A stretch of DNA of 64,000 bases, taken from assembly GCA_021779835.1 (NCBI GenBank), contig JAJXZX010000016.1:23053-87052 (forward strand). Direction: 5' to 3'. Below, piece by piece: positions 16,071-25,183 of this stretch. This stretch comes from Pseudomonadota bacterium (GTDB lineage: Bacteria > Pseudomonadota > Alphaproteobacteria > Rhodobacterales > Rhodobacteraceae). Numbering within the stretch: the first letter of the stretch is position 1; every line of letters begins with the position of its first letter. Position numbers and translations under genes: made by a program. The notes beneath the pieces were generated by a model. The model searched no databases, had not been told where the DNA came from, and saw only the letters and a list, made by a program, of their open reading frames with translations.

Positions 16071-17578
16071 CCGGCGACGCCCACTTTTTCCGCCGCAGCC
16101 TTGACCGGGGCGAGGTCGGCGTCGTGCCCGGCAAACGCGGCCTGCGCCTTGGTCCAGACCTCGCGCGCCTTGTCGGTCTCGCCCAGCACGCCGTAAGCGT
16201 TGATCAGCTTGGCCCATTCGGCCGGAGAACCGCCCTGCGTCGCCAGCCGTTCGGCCAGTTGCGCCACCATGCCCTTGATCATCTGCTGGCGGTCGCCCGC
16301 GCTCATGCCCTGCGCCGTCGCCATGTCGCTGGCCGTCGGGCCAGCGGTGTCCCCTGCCAGCGGGGGCAGCCGGTAATTGATGCCGCCCGCCGCGGCGAGT
16401 GGTTCAATCTGGCTGCGGATCGGGCCAAACCACGGATCGGTCGGCTTGCTGCTGGCCAACAGCGGCTGCCACAACTCAAACGCCAGATCGGGGCGCCCGG
16501 TTTCGCCAAACATCAGCCCGGTGTAAAAGCGCGCAGCGCCATCCTTGGGGTCCAGTTTCAGCGCCTGCGCCAGCGCCTTGTCCGCCTCGGGCGAGACCTC
16601 GTTATTGGCGGCAAGGATCATCAGGCCGGCGAGGGCAGAGTAGTCCTTGGCCTGAACCTTCGGCCCCAACACGCGCACCACCTCTGCCTGCGCGCGCCAC
16701 GCCGCAGGATACAGCCCCAACGCCGCCGCGCTTTGCGCCAGCGTGCCTTGCGCCGCCAGATCGTCGGGCTTGGCGGTCGCCGCCTTCTGCGCATCCTCCA
16801 GCGCCACATAAGCCGCCGCCAGCTTGTTGCCCGCATCCAGCGCCAGCGCCTTTTTGAGGGCGTCCTGCGCCTCTGGCCCGATCACCCCTTGCGCCGCGCG
16901 CACATCCAGATCGGCCAGCGCCGCGTAATCCTCTGCCACAGCATTCGCACCCTTCAGCGCGATCACCTTGCGTTCGGCCACCGCTGCCGACGTGTAATTT
17001 GCCAGCCGCGCTTCGTATTGCGCCAGAAACTGCTGGCCCTTCAGATCATCGGGATGCGCCGCCACCGCTGTGCGTAGCTTGGCGATCAGGTCCATCGTTT
17101 TGGCATCCACCCCCGTCATGTCGGGCGAGGCGGCAATCTTTGCCTCCAACGCGGCTTGCGAGGGGCGGTCCGCCCGCATCTGCCGCGCCTCTGACATGCG
17201 CAAAGCGATCGGCAGGTCGTTATAGCCCGGCGCGCCGATGCGCTGGTAAAGCCACAACGCCCCCACGCCCAGCACCATCATCAGCCCCGCCGCCACCCAA
17301 GTCACCGTCTTGGGCGCGCGCACCTCCGCCTCGGCGCCGCTAAGCGCACGGTCAGCCTCCAGCACGCGGCGCGCCACTTCGGTGCGCAACCGTTCCGCCT
17401 CGTCCGCGCCGATCGTGCCGCGCGCTTCGTCGCGGGTGATCTCTTTCAACTGGTCGCGATAGACCCGCAGGTCATACGCCGCTGTCGGCTCTTCGCCTGC
17501 GCCGCCGCGTCGCAACGTCAGGATCAGCAAAAGCGTTACCGCGATGGTCATGCCGCTGGCGGCGATCCAGAAACCCAT
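16067..17578 (-). CDS. ccmI: cytochrome c-type biogenesis protein CcmI
   Basis: The 503-residue inner-membrane protein has two N-terminal helices (about 4-22 and 92-112) around a cytoplasmic segment with 'AYDLRVYRDQLKEITRDEAR' and 'GTIGADEAERLRTEVARRVL', the CcmI/CycH signature. The periplasmic part is built of TPR-like repeats ('KDYSALAGLMILAANNEVSP', 'KDGAARFYTGLMFGETGRPD'). CcmI chaperones apocytochrome c for haem attachment by CcmFH. No other ccm gene is in the window. It heads a three-gene leftward operon. Confidence 0.93.
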   Translation of the reverse strand: MGFWIAASGMTIAVTLLLILTLRRGGAGEEPTAAYDLRVYRDQLKEITRDEARGTIGADEAERLRTEVARRVLEADRALSGAEAEVRAPKTVTWVAAGLMMVLGVGALWLYQRIGAPGYNDLPIALRMSEARQMRADRPSQAALEAKIAASPDMTGVDAKTMDLIAKLRTAVAAHPDDLKGQQFLAQYEARLANYTSAAVAERKVIALKGANAVAEDYAALADLDVRAAQGVIGPEAQDALKKALALDAGNKLAAAYVALEDAQKAATAKPDDLAAQGTLAQSAAALGLYPAAWRAQAEVVRVLGPKVQAKDYSALAGLMILAANNEVSPEADKALAQALKLDPKDGAARFYTGLMFGETGRPDLAFELWQPLLASSKPTDPWFGPIRSQIEPLAAAGGINYRLPPLAGDTAGPTASDMATAQGMSAGDRQQMIKGMVAQLAERLATQGGSPAEWAKLINAYGVLGETDKAREVWTKAQAAFAGHDADLAPVKAAAEKVGVAG

Positions 17579-17798
17579 GTCGACCCTCCTTAGGAGCCTC
17601 CCATGTAAGGCCTAACGCCACAGGGAAAAAGGCCCAAACCGCCGCAGGCACGGCAATGCGCGCATGGCAGCCCTGCGACGCACCCGCGCATGTCGCATTC
17701 TTCTTCGATTGTGCCGCTCGCAGGTGCGGCTATAACCCAAGGCTGATCCAGAACCAACCTCAGGCCGCGCCCGTCCACAGCAGGGAATCGATCCGCCC

Positions 17799-19046
17799 AT
17801 GACCCGCTATTCCGTTTTCGCCATCGCCAAAGAAGCGCTTCGTTTCCATCAGGGGTGGGAGCGTGCCTGGCGCTCGCCAGAGCCGAAGAAATCCTACGAC
17901 GTGGTGATCGTCGGCGCGGGCGGCCACGGCCTTGCCACCGCCTATTACCTTGGCAAGAATTTCGGCATCACCAATGTCGCCATCATCGAAAAGGGCTGGC
18001 TTGGCGGCGGCAACACCGGCCGCAACACCACGATTATCCGCTCGAACTACCTGCAAGACCCCTCTGCCGCGATCTACGAAAAAGCGCGCAGCCTGTATGA
18101 GGGGCTTTCACAAGATCTCAACTACAACGTGATGTTCTCCCCGCGCGGCCTGCTGATGCTGGCGCAAACCCACCACGAGGTGCGCGGCTACCTGCGCACC
18201 GTCCATGCCAACATGCTGCAAGGCGTGGAAACCTCGTGGATCGAACCGGCCAAGGTCAAGGAACTGGTGCCGATCATCAATATCGACGGCCCGCGCTATC
18301 CGGTTCTCGGCGCGCTCTATCAGGCGCGCGGCGGCACCGCGCGCCACGACGCCGTCGCATGGGGCTATGCCCGCGCCTGTTCGCAAATGGGCATGGACAT
18401 CATCCAGCAATGCGAGGTGAAGGGCGTCACCCAGGAAAACGGTCAGGTCACCGGGGTTGAGACCACCAAGGGCCATATCGGCACCAGGAAGCTCGCCATC
18501 GTCGTCGCCGGCCACTCCGGCCAGGTCGCTGAAATGGCGGGCTTCCGTCTGCCGGTCGAGGCGGTCGCCTTGCAAGCGCTGGTGTCAGAGCCGATCAAGC
18601 CCTGCATCGACGTCGTCGTGATGGCCAACACCGTGCACGGCTACCTGTCGCAATCCGACAAGGGAGAGTTGGTGATCGGCGGCGGCACCGACGGCTTCAA
18701 CAACTTCACCCAGCGCGGCTCGTTCCAGCACATCGAGGAAACCCTGCGCGCTTTGGTCGAGACCTTCCCGATGATCTCGCGCCTCAAGATGCTGCGCCAA
18801 TGGGGCGGCATCGTTGACATGACCGGCGACCGCTCGCCCATCCTGTCGAAAACCCCGCTGGGCAATTGCTTCATCAACTGCGGCTGGGGCACCGGCGGCT
18901 TCAAGGCGATCCCCGGTTCCGGCTGGGCAATGGCCGAACTGGTCGCCAAGGGCGAGCCCGGCCCGCTGGCCGCCGCCTTCGGCATGGACCGTTTCCGCGA
19001 GGGGCGCTTCATCGACGAGTCCGTCGCGGCAGGGGTGGCGCATTGA
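17799..19046 (+). CDS. soxB: sarcosine oxidase subunit beta
   Basis: The 415-residue flavoprotein is the beta subunit of heterotetrameric sarcosine oxidase, which turns sarcosine, tetrahydrofolate and O2 into glycine, methylene-THF and H2O2. The FAD-binding motif is 'YDVVIVGAGGHGLATAYYLG' (about 33-52), followed by 'WLGGGNTGRNTTIIRSNYL'. The His in 'GGTARHDAVAWGYARA' (about residue 183) matches the covalent FMN site of the family. The C-terminal 'GWGTGGFKAIPGSGWAMAEL' is typical. It is first in soxBDAG; soxD starts 94 bases downstream, after a gap with an AT-rich repeat. Confidence 0.95.
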   Translation: MTRYSVFAIAKEALRFHQGWERAWRSPEPKKSYDVVIVGAGGHGLATAYYLGKNFGITNVAIIEKGWLGGGNTGRNTTIIRSNYLQDPSAAIYEKARSLYEGLSQDLNYNVMFSPRGLLMLAQTHHEVRGYLRTVHANMLQGVETSWIEPAKVKELVPIINIDGPRYPVLGALYQARGGTARHDAVAWGYARACSQMGMDIIQQCEVKGVTQENGQVTGVETTKGHIGTRKLAIVVAGHSGQVAEMAGFRLPVEAVALQALVSEPIKPCIDVVVMANTVHGYLSQSDKGELVIGGGTDGFNNFTQRGSFQHIEETLRALVETFPMISRLKMLRQWGGIVDMTGDRSPILSKTPLGNCFINCGWGTGGFKAIPGSGWAMAELVAKGEPGPLAAAFGMDRFREGRFIDESVAAGVAH

Positions 19047-19085
19047 TGCCTCTCACCCGCACCGAAACCAACCACACAATCATGC

Positions 19086-19121
19086 GCATGAAAAACATAC
19101 GATTGCTGCATGAAAAACATA
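19086..19121 (+). repeat. AT-rich direct repeat upstream of soxD
   Basis: GCATGAAAAACATA occurs twice (19086-19099 and 19108-19121), a 22-base period, in the gap between soxB and soxD. The 15-mer GAAAAACATACGATT (19090-19104) recurs exactly on the other strand at 61446-61460, upstream of serS. The AT richness stands out in this GC-rich window. It may be a regulatory site or an RNA element in the sox transcript. Confidence 0.5.
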
Positions 19122-19140
19122 TCCCAGACGGAGGCCCGGC

Positions 19141-19464
19141 ATGCTGACCCTTGAATGCCCCTATTGCGGCGTAAAGGCCGAGGAAACCGAGCTTTCTCCC
19201 GGCTACGAGGCGCATCTGAAACGCTTTGGCGCAGGCTCCTCGGATGACGATTACGAGGCCTATATGTTCGCGCGAAAGAACCCAAAAGGCGTGCATTTTG
19301 AACGCTGGCGCCATGTTTATGGCTGTGGAAAATGGTTCCTCGCCGCCCGCGACACCGCCACGTTAGAGGTTTTCGGCACCTATCCCGCGCAGTCCAAAGC
19401 GCCGCCCGAAGACCTGATTGCCCGCATCAAAGCCAAGCGCCCCGAATGGGAGGGCTATAAATGA
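19141..19464 (+). CDS. soxD: sarcosine oxidase subunit delta
   Basis: The 107-residue subunit is the small zinc-binding part of heterotetrameric sarcosine oxidase. It opens with 'LTLECPYCGVKAEETE' (CxxC), and later 'FERWRHVYGCGKWFLAARDT' supplies His and Cys, matching the zinc site of the family. The length is normal. GGAGG precedes the start by a few bases, and the last codons overlap soxA by four bases (ATGA), so the two are coupled. Confidence 0.95.
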   Translation: MLTLECPYCGVKAEETELSPGYEAHLKRFGAGSSDDDYEAYMFARKNPKGVHFERWRHVYGCGKWFLAARDTATLEVFGTYPAQSKAPPEDLIARIKAKRPEWEGYK

Positions 19465-22400
19465 GCACCCGTCTCTCCAAAGGTGGTCGCCTGATCGACC
19501 GCGCCTCGGCGCAGGAATTTTCGTTTAACGGCAAGCGGTTGCGTGGGTTTAAGGGCGACACGCTCGCCGCCGCCCTGTTGGCCAACGATCAGGTGATGGT
19601 CGGCCGCAGCTTCAAATACCACCGCCCCCGCGGCATCGTGGCCTCCGGCGCAGAAGAGCCGAACGCGCTGGTTAACCTTGGTAAAGGTGGCCGGTTCGAG
19701 CCGAACCAGCGCACCACCACCACCGAACTGTTCGACGGCGCCAGCTTCACCAGCCAGAACCACTGGCCCAGCCTCGAATTCGACATCGGCGTGCTGAACA
19801 ACTACGCCGCCCGCATGTTGCCCGGCGGGTTTTACTACAAAACCTTCATGTATCCCCGCGCCGCGTGGAAGCATTTGTTCGAGCCCATCGTCCGCCAATC
19901 CGCCGGCCTCGGCCAAGTCCCCAAAGACCCCGACGCCGACCGCTACGAGTATGTATACGCCTTCACCGACATACTAATTGTTGGGGGTGGCATCGCCGGA
20001 CTGCAAGCTGCGCTGACCGCCGCGTCGTCCGGTGCGCGCGTCATGCTGATCGAGCAAACCCCCCACTGGGGCGGCCGCGCCCCGGTTGACGGCGTCTCCA
20101 TCGACGGCAAACCCGCTGCCGAATGGATCAAGATCGCCGTCGAAGCACTTGAAAACATGGGTAATGTCACGCTGCGCCTGCGCTGTATGGGGGCAGGGGT
20201 CTATGACCACGGCTATGTGTTGGCCGACGAGAAAGTCGCTGACCACACCCCCGGCGACGGGCGCCCGAAACATCGGCTTTGGCGTATCCGCGCCGCCCGT
20301 GTCGTCACCACCACCGGCGCGATAGAGCGGCCTTTGTCCTTTGCGGGCAATGACATACCGGGCGTGATGCTGGCGGCGGCGGTGCGCGATTATGTGGTGA
20401 ACTACGCCGTTTCCCCCGGCGACCGCACTGTGGTTGTCACCAATAACGACGACGCCTACCGCACCGCCATCGCGCTGGTCGAGGTGGGGCTCTCTGTTCC
20501 CCTCGTGATCGACGCGCGCCCCACCGCGACCGGTGCTTTGCCAGAAAAAGCGCGTGCCATGGGCATCCGTGTCGAAACCGGCCGCGCTATCGCCAAGGTC
20601 AAGGGCTCGCGCCGCGTGACCGGCGTCGCCATCTGCCAGCAGGCGGGAGAAGGCACTGTTATTGAAGAGATTTCGTGCGATACGGTTGCCATGTCCGGCG
20701 GTTGGTCGCCTGTGGTTCACCTGTGGAGCCATTGCGGTGGCAAGCTGATTTGGGACGCAGCGCAGGCTCATTTCCGCCCCGATGCGACGCGCCCGCCGAC
20801 TGGTGCAGATGGCCAGGGTTTTGTGATTGCGGGCGGGGCCGCCAATGGCGCGTTGCAGGCTGAAGCCACGCTTTTCGATGCCGCAAACGCTGGTAAGAAC
20901 GCCGCGCAAGGCCTTGGGCGCACTGCAAAATCAGACCTCTCAACCGCCTCGGCGGAGGCAGAGCAGCCGATGGCGCCGATCTGGGTGATGCCGCAGGGTG
21001 CGAGCGTGCAGTTGCGCTCCAAAATGTGGCTGGATTTCCAGAACGACGTGAAGGTCTCTGACGTGCAACTCGCCGCGCGCGAAGGCTATACCTCGGTCGA
21101 ACATACCAAGCGTTACACCACCTTGGGCATGGCGACGGATCAGGGAAAACTTAGCAACATCAATGGCTTGGCAGTCCTTGCTGATGCGCTGAACGCTGAG
21201 ATTCCGCAGGTGGGCACCACCACGTTCCGTCCGCCCTATACCCCGGTTACGCTGGGCGCCTTGGCCGGTGAGGCGCGCGGCGAAATCTTTCAACCGCTGC
21301 GCCGCACGCCAATCCACGAATGGCACGAGGCGAATCGGGTGGAGTGGGAGCCGGTCGGCCTTTGGCGCCGCCCCTACACCTTCAAGCGCAGCGGCGAGAC
21401 CACTGAACAGGCAGTTCACCGCGAGGTCGTCAATACCCGCACCAATGTCGGGCTGCTGGATGCCTCGACACTGGGTAAGCTGTTGGTCAAAGGGCCCGAT
21501 GCGGGCAAATTCCTCGACATGTTGTATACCGGCGTGATGTCCACACTACCTGTGGGCAAGTGCCGCTATGGCCTGATGTGCAATGAAAACGGTTTTCTGT
21601 CGGATGACGGCGTGGTGGCGCGCATCAGCGAGGATAGCTGGCTGTGCCATACCACCTCCGGCGGGGCCGACCGCATCCACGCCTGGATGGAGGACTGGCT
21701 GCAATGTGAGTGGTGGGACTGGAAGGTCTACACCGCCAACCTGACCGAACAATATGCGCAGGTGGCCGTGGTTGGCCCCAATGCACGGAAAGTATTGGAA
21801 AAACTCGGCGGCATGGACGTGTCGAAGGAAACACTGCCCTTCATGCAATGGGCGGATGGCATCCTCGGTGGCTTCCCTGTCCGGGTCTATCGCATCTCTT
21901 TCTCGGGCGAGTTGTCGTATGAAATCGCGGTGCCCGCCGGGCTTGGCCGCGCCTTCTGGGATGCTTGCATCGCAGCGGGGGCAGAGTTCGGCATGATGCC
22001 CTATGGCACCGAAGCGCTGCATATCATGCGGGCGGAAAAGGGTTTTATCATGATCGGCGATGAAACCGACGGCACGATCATTCCGCAGGATCTGGGCCTT
22101 GGCTGGGCGATTTCCAAGAAAAAGGCCGACTTCCTCGGCAAGCGCGGGCAGGAACGTGTGCACATGACCGACCCCGAGCGGTGGAAGCTGGTGGGGCTGG
22201 AAACGCTGGACGGCTCGGTGATCCCGGATGGCGCGATTGCGGTTGCGCCGGGGGTCAACGCCAATGGGCAGCGAAACACCGAAGGTCGTGTAACATCAAC
22301 CTATTACTCGCCGACGTTAAAGCGCGGCATCGCGATGGGGCTGGTGCGGCGCGGGCCGGAACGGATGGGCGAGACGGTGGAGTTCCCGAAGATCGGCGGC

Positions 22401-22469
22401 GGCTCGGTGACGGCGCGCATTGTCGATGCGGTGTTCTTCGACAAAGACGGGGAGAAGGCGAATGTCTGA
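19461..22469 (+). CDS. soxA: sarcosine oxidase subunit alpha
   Basis: The 1002-residue subunit carries the NAD and folate sites. Domains in order: a ferredoxin-like N-terminal fold of about 95 residues with 'GRSFKYHRPRGIVASGAEEP' and no iron-sulfur Cys set; a Rossmann dinucleotide domain from about 170 ('ILIVGGGIAGLQAALTAASS'); and a GcvT-like tetrahydrofolate domain from about 610 to the end ('YRISFSGELSYEIAVPAGLG', 'IDAVFFDKDG'-type ending). The length matches the family (about 970-1010). It overlaps soxD by 4 bases and soxG by 8, showing tight co-translation. Confidence 0.95.
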   Translation: MSTRLSKGGRLIDRASAQEFSFNGKRLRGFKGDTLAAALLANDQVMVGRSFKYHRPRGIVASGAEEPNALVNLGKGGRFEPNQRTTTTELFDGASFTSQNHWPSLEFDIGVLNNYAARMLPGGFYYKTFMYPRAAWKHLFEPIVRQSAGLGQVPKDPDADRYEYVYAFTDILIVGGGIAGLQAALTAASSGARVMLIEQTPHWGGRAPVDGVSIDGKPAAEWIKIAVEALENMGNVTLRLRCMGAGVYDHGYVLADEKVADHTPGDGRPKHRLWRIRAARVVTTTGAIERPLSFAGNDIPGVMLAAAVRDYVVNYAVSPGDRTVVVTNNDDAYRTAIALVEVGLSVPLVIDARPTATGALPEKARAMGIRVETGRAIAKVKGSRRVTGVAICQQAGEGTVIEEISCDTVAMSGGWSPVVHLWSHCGGKLIWDAAQAHFRPDATRPPTGADGQGFVIAGGAANGALQAEATLFDAANAGKNAAQGLGRTAKSDLSTASAEAEQPMAPIWVMPQGASVQLRSKMWLDFQNDVKVSDVQLAAREGYTSVEHTKRYTTLGMATDQGKLSNINGLAVLADALNAEIPQVGTTTFRPPYTPVTLGALAGEARGEIFQPLRRTPIHEWHEANRVEWEPVGLWRRPYTFKRSGETTEQAVHREVVNTRTNVGLLDASTLGKLLVKGPDAGKFLDMLYTGVMSTLPVGKCRYGLMCNENGFLSDDGVVARISEDSWLCHTTSGGADRIHAWMEDWLQCEWWDWKVYTANLTEQYAQVAVVGPNARKVLEKLGGMDVSKETLPFMQWADGILGGFPVRVYRISFSGELSYEIAVPAGLGRAFWDACIAAGAEFGMMPYGTEALHIMRAEKGFIMIGDETDGTIIPQDLGLGWAISKKKADFLGKRGQERVHMTDPERWKLVGLETLDGSVIPDGAIAVAPGVNANGQRNTEGRVTSTYYSPTLKRGIAMGLVRRGPERMGETVEFPKIGGGSVTARIVDAVFFDKDGEKANV

Positions 22470-23028
22470 GGCAATCTCTGCATTGGGCGGCGCCCGGTTC
22501 GAGGGCTATGTCACCGTGGAAGAGGTCGGCCCGGTCGGCATGATCACCCTGCGCGGCGCGCTCGGCTCACCAACGCTGGCCAAGGCGGTCGAATCGGTGA
22601 TGGGCGTCGAGGTTCCCGCCTCGCGCCGCATCGAGACGGCGGGGACGAAATCGGTGGCATGGATGTCGCCGGATGAGCTGCTATTGGTGCTGCCCTATGC
22701 CGAGGTGACGGCAACGCAGGCCGCGCTGACGGCGGCGCTGGGCAAGGATCACGCGCTGGCGGTTGACGTCTCCGACGCGCGCGCTGTGTTCCGCATCAAG
22801 GGCGACAAGGCGCGCGAAGTGCTGGCCAAACTGTGCCCTGTCGATTTGTCCCCCGCGGTTTTCCACGCAGGCGAGGTGCGCCGCACCCGCGCGGCACAGG
22901 TGGCGGCGGCCCTCTGGTTGAGCGGCGGGGATGAGTTCACGCTGGTCTGCTTCCGGTCGGTCGCGGGCTATGTGATGGGCCTGCTCCGCGCCTCGGCCGC
23001 GCCGGGGGGCGAGGTGGGCCTGTTCTGA
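22462..23028 (+). CDS. soxG: sarcosine oxidase subunit gamma
   Basis: The 188-residue subunit has the SoxG pattern: 'RFEGYVTVEEVGPVGMITLR', 'TKSVAWMSPDELLLVLPY', 'DVSDARAVFRIKGDKAREVL', and 'FRSVAGYVMGLLRASAAPGG' near the end, a GcvT-like fold that helps assemble the enzyme. I place the start at the ATG at 22462, just after GGAGAAGG, because the longer frame lies inside soxA. It ends soxBDAG; glyA, folD or purU, which often accompany these genes elsewhere, are absent here. Confidence 0.93.
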   Translation: MSEAISALGGARFEGYVTVEEVGPVGMITLRGALGSPTLAKAVESVMGVEVPASRRIETAGTKSVAWMSPDELLLVLPYAEVTATQAALTAALGKDHALAVDVSDARAVFRIKGDKAREVLAKLCPVDLSPAVFHAGEVRRTRAAQVAAALWLSGGDEFTLVCFRSVAGYVMGLLRASAAPGGEVGLF

Positions 23029-23134
23029 CCGGCAGTTTCCCAGGGCGAATTTGTGAGGCTCCGCGCAATCTTCGATTGACGTTTTCCCCGGTGCGGGAAA
23101 AGCTGGGCCCGGAAAATCAATCTGGGGAACGGAC

Positions 23135-23593
23135 GTGAAGGTATTTCGTATTGGGGCCGGTCTGGCTATCGGCGCGGTGATGGTGTTGTCCGGCATGACG
23201 GGGGCACTCGCGAAGCAATCCAGCCTTGTGATCGCGCCGGGCTCGACCGTTTACGATTGCCAGATGGGGATGCACGAGTCGTTCATTCCTCCGCGCATCC
23301 TGCTGATCCGAGACCCTTCGACACATAAGGTCGCGATCTACGACGGCTATGTGAAATCGGTCTACGGTCGCCCGCTGTGGGCCACCACTGAAGAGGATAC
23401 GCCCCAGCATCTGATGCTGATTTGGACCGTCAAGAACCTGAAGGGCGACACCAACCGCGGCAGCTCGACCAACGTCGATATTCACTACAACGCGACCTAC
23501 GTCACGGGCAGCCGATCCATCACGATGACGGCACAGGTCATGGGTTACGTTAACCCCGAGTCGCAGGGCACCGGCAGTTGCACGCAGCGCTGA
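23135..23593 (+). CDS. hypothetical periplasmic protein
   Basis: The 152-residue product uses a GTG start preceded by GGGGAACGGAC. It has a signal peptide ('GAVMVLSGMTGALA') and a mature part with two cysteines ('VYDCQMGMHESFIPP' near the start and 'GTGSC' at the end) that could form a disulfide. The middle reads as a beta-rich domain ('HLMLIWTVKNLKGDTNRGSS'). I recognise no family. A small hairpin (TTTTCCC/GGGAAAA, 23082-23101) lies between soxG and this gene, so it is probably a separate transcript. Confidence 0.65.
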   Translation: MKVFRIGAGLAIGAVMVLSGMTGALAKQSSLVIAPGSTVYDCQMGMHESFIPPRILLIRDPSTHKVAIYDGYVKSVYGRPLWATTEEDTPQHLMLIWTVKNLKGDTNRGSSTNVDIHYNATYVTGSRSITMTAQVMGYVNPESQGTGSCTQR

Positions 23594-23813
23594 TTGCCGA
23601 TGAGTGCGGGGCTGCCAAGGGGGCACGGCGCTGGTAACGCTTTGCGCGGGGGGCAAACGGCGTAGAAAACGGCGACTTTGCCGTCGCTTTTGCTTTCTGC
23701 GCTACAAAGTGACCGGGTGGTCGGGTGGGTATGCGCCCGTCAACCCTTGACCTTCGCCGCTTGAAGGCCCTTATTCCACCCATACCTTCACTCTGCGCGA
23801 AAGGAATTTTCCG

Positions 23814-24413
23814 ATGTCTTTTACCCTTCCCGAGCTTCCCTATGCCCATGACGCGCTGTCCGCGCATGGCATGTCGAAAGAAACGCTCGAATACCACCAC
23901 GACCTGCACCACAAGGCCTATGTCGACAACGGCAACAAGTTGATTGCTGGCACCGAGTGGGAAAACAAATCGGTCGAGGATATCATTCGCGGCACCTATG
24001 CCGCTGGCGCCGTGGCGCAGAATGGCATCTTCAACAACGCCTCACAGCACTGGAATCACGCACAATTCTGGCAAATGATGGGGCCGGGCAAGAAAGCGAT
24101 GCCGGGCGCGCTGGAAAAAGCGATCGTGGAAAGCTTTGGCTCGGTGCAGAAGTTCAAGGATGACTTCGCGGCTGCGGGCGCGGGTCAGTTCGGCTCTGGC
24201 TGGGCTTGGCTGGTCAAGGACAAGGACGGCGCGCTGAAGGTCACCAAGACCGAGAATGGCGTCAACCCGCTGTGCTTTGGGCAGACCGCGCTGTTGGGCT
24301 GCGACGTGTGGGAGCATTCCTACTACATCGACTTCCGCAACAAGCGCCCGGCCTATCTGACCAACTTCCTCGACAATCTGGTCAACTGGGAAAATGTCGC
24401 GTCGCGCCTGTGA
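23814..24413 (+). CDS. sodB: superoxide dismutase, iron type
   Basis: The 199-residue cytosolic enzyme converts superoxide to H2O2 and O2. Metal ligands are readable: His in 'ETLEYHHDLHHKAYVDN', His in 'ASQHWNHAQFW', and Asp and His in 'GCDVWEHSYYIDFRNKRPAY'. 'AGAGQFGSGWAWLV' is typical of Fe-type or cambialistic enzymes. The length fits. AAAGGAA precedes the ATG and an intrinsic terminator follows, so it appears monocistronic. H2O2-producing sarcosine oxidase lies just upstream, but no regulatory link is visible. Confidence 0.95.
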   Translation: MSFTLPELPYAHDALSAHGMSKETLEYHHDLHHKAYVDNGNKLIAGTEWENKSVEDIIRGTYAAGAVAQNGIFNNASQHWNHAQFWQMMGPGKKAMPGALEKAIVESFGSVQKFKDDFAAAGAGQFGSGWAWLVKDKDGALKVTKTENGVNPLCFGQTALLGCDVWEHSYYIDFRNKRPAYLTNFLDNLVNWENVASRL

Positions 24414-24448
24414 TGGGCATGTGACGCCACTCTGAAATCTGCGGAAAG

Positions 24449-24480
24449 GCCTGTCGGGGATCGTCTCGGCAGGCTTTTTA
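24449..24480 (+). terminator. intrinsic terminator of sodB
   Basis: GCCTGTCG (24449-24456) pairs with CGGCAGGC (24467-24474), one G-T pair, over a 10-base loop, followed by TTTTT. It starts 35 bases after the sodB stop and precedes the convergent LOG-family gene. Confidence 0.8.
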
Positions 24481-24501
24481 CGTTGACGTCAGGGGGCAGC
24501 G

Positions 24502-25059
24502 TCAGGACAGCGCCGCGCGCAGGACGCGCGCCAGCGCAGGCACATCGGGTGCCAAAGTGATGTAATCGCGCATTGCCGCCTCGGCGAAGCCTTGCGCTAT
24601 GACGTGATCAAGCAGCGCCAGCAGGGGCTGCCAGTAGCCCGCCGTATCCAGCAGCACGATAGGGCGCTGATGCAGACCCAACTGCCGCCATGTCAGCACC
24701 TCAAAAAACTCATCCAGCGAGCCCGCGCCGCCGGGCAGCACCACGATCACGTCCGAGTTCATGAACATGACCTTTTTGCGCTCGTGCATGGTTTCGGTCA
24801 CTACTAGGGTAGTCAGGTCACGCTTGCCGACCTCACGCTTTTCCAGATGGGTAGGGATCACGCCAAAAGTTTCCGCCCCCGCACCCTGCGCCGTGCGTGC
24901 CACTTCGCCCATCAATCCGATGTCGCCCGCGCCATAGACCAGCCGCCAGCCCTCGTCGGCGATCAGCGCACCAACCGCCTGCGCGTCGCTGACATAGGCG
25001 GGCAAAACCCCATTGCGTGAGCCGCAGTAGACACAGACAGAGCGGTTCGGACGGGACAT
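24502..25059 (-). CDS. LOG-family protein (nucleotide 5'-monophosphate phosphoribohydrolase type, TIGR00730)
   Basis: The 185-residue protein begins 'VCVYCGSRNG' and carries 'LVYGAGDIGLMGEVARTAQG', 'THLEKREVGKRDLTTLVVTE', 'MHERKKVMFMNSDVIVVLPG' and the motif 'LPGGAGSLDEFFEVLTWRQL', a variant of PGGxGTxxE with Ser for Thr. Such proteins, often mislabelled lysine decarboxylases, release free bases such as cytokinins from their ribotides. The start at 25059 gives the usual N-terminus; the longer frame adds 20 atypical residues. It is convergent with sodB and divergent from the LysM gene. Confidence 0.88.
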   Translation of the reverse strand: MSRPNRSVCVYCGSRNGVLPAYVSDAQAVGALIADEGWRLVYGAGDIGLMGEVARTAQGAGAETFGVIPTHLEKREVGKRDLTTLVVTETMHERKKVMFMNSDVIVVLPGGAGSLDEFFEVLTWRQLGLHQRPIVLLDTAGYWQPLLALLDHVIAQGFAEAAMRDYITLAPDVPALARVLRAALS

Positions 25060-25183
25060 CGGGCTCTCATTTCTGAAAAGGGTTGCTTTGACCCCTGATA
25101 ACGGGGTTGCTATGGTCACTCAAGCGCTGGTCGGAAAAAGGGCACGGCGCATCAGGGACGATAGTGGGAAGCTGTTAGACAAC

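Noticed and set aside
17579..17798. Glycine riboswitch ahead of soxBDAG
   Set aside because: The 220-base leader shows no recognisable paired glycine-aptamer core; only short, weak hairpins were seen.
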